Below are positions 14,326 through 14,610 of a DNA stretch of 14,610 bases, piece after piece. The notes under the pieces were generated by a model that ran no database searches, was not told the origin of the DNA, and saw only the letters and a list, made by a program, of their open reading frames with translations. Both the position numbers and the translations under genes were made by a program. Positions within the stretch are counted from its first letter, which is position 1; every line of letters begins with the position of its first letter. The DNA comes from Phycisphaerae bacterium (GTDB lineage: Bacteria > Planctomycetota > Phycisphaerae > UBA1845). Where the stretch lies: NCBI GenBank assembly GCA_021604825.1, contig BQJS01000123.1:1-14610 (forward strand), given 5' to 3'.

Positions 14326-14610
14326 ATGAGAATGGCCGACCCAACCACCAACCCGCCAGACGTGCCACGGACCGCCAGTCATCCATTGGGTGATGGCCTC
14401 AGCGCCGTGGAGCGCGCCGCCAAGATCGGACTCGGGCCGATGAGCCCGCTGGGTCAACGTTCTTGGCACGGTGATTCAAAACCATGCGTTTCGTGCGGCG
14501 AGTTGGTTCGTTTCACTGACAACACCTGTCGCTACTGCAATCAGGACCTCTCAGTTGAAATGCTCATCCGCATGCAGCAGCACAGCGGACCGTGGTATGT
14601 TCTCGAACAC
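14326..14610 (+). CDS. Zinc-ribbon protein of unknown function, 3' end cut by window
   Basis: An open frame of 95 codons runs from the ATG at 14326 to the window edge with no stop. A Pro/Ala-rich, probably flexible N terminus (about 1-48) leads to a four-cysteine zinc ribbon: CVSC at 54-57 and CRYC at 68-71. The last visible residues, GPWYVLEH, are followed by sequence outside the window. The spacing 2-10-2 between the cysteines fits a small zinc-binding module. I do not recognise the family with certainty. It starts 43 nt after the TPR-YggX stop on the same strand, so cotranscription with that other Cys-pair protein is plausible. GGGG lies 4 nt before the ATG; an ATG at 14332 is an alternative start with more usual spacing. 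Confidence 0.65.
   Translation, partial: MRMADPTTNPPDVPRTASHPLGDGLSAVERAAKIGLGPMSPLGQRSWHGDSKPCVSCGELVRFTDNTCRYCNQDLSVEMLIRMQQHSGPWYVLEH

Overview
The window (about 58% GC by eye, densely coding) looks like a chromosomal segment of a free-living, probably aerobic Gram-negative bacterium. Three things suggest Planctomycetota: an ole head-to-head hydrocarbon cluster (such clusters are known there), small CxxC zinc-ribbon proteins, and a recurring palindromic intergenic element. That assignment is inference; no rRNA or marker gene is present.

Layout. (1) Positions 2-673 (+) are the C-terminal end of a family-2 glycosyltransferase with a four-helix membrane tail, cut by the left edge. (2) Positions 706-781 hold a palindromic repeat between convergent genes. 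(3) Positions 5054-791 (-) are a probable operon: a small putative lipoprotein, then oleB (beta-lactone decarboxylase), oleC (beta-lactone synthetase) and oleD (2-alkyl-3-ketoalkanoate reductase). oleA, the condensing enzyme that starts the pathway, is not in the window. (4) Positions 5055-5480 are a divergent control region with a candidate sigma70-type promoter for each side and a leader hairpin. (5) Positions 5481-13511 (+) are a tightly packed operon: three tandem acyl-CoA dehydrogenases, a 3-hydroxybutyryl-CoA dehydrogenase, an enoyl-CoA hydratase, a B12-dependent acyl-CoA mutase catalytic subunit and a B12-binding/G-protein fusion. A second copy of the palindromic repeat sits between the last two genes. 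(6) Positions 13512-13688 are an intergenic region with a hairpin, tandem motifs and a candidate promoter. (7) Positions 13689-14282 encode a TPR protein with a C-terminal YggX-like (Fe(2+)-trafficking) domain carrying two CxxC pairs. (8) From 14326 a zinc-ribbon protein runs off the right edge.

How the genes fit together. The mutase carries the Phe/Gln pair typical of isobutyryl-CoA mutase at the two substrate-specificity positions where methylmalonyl-CoA mutase has Tyr/Arg. The operon therefore reads as one route: isobutyryl-CoA to n-butyryl-CoA (mutase), to crotonyl-CoA (acyl-CoA dehydrogenase), to 3-hydroxybutyryl-CoA (hydratase), to acetoacetyl-CoA (dehydrogenase). Only thiolase and the electron-transfer flavoprotein are missing. 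The fusion protein supplies both the cobalamin-binding subunit and the MeaB/MeaI-type GTPase chaperone. The mutase system is thus a two-polypeptide version of the single-chain enzyme IcmF, divided between the G domain and the mutase domain. This is the most distinctive system in the window.
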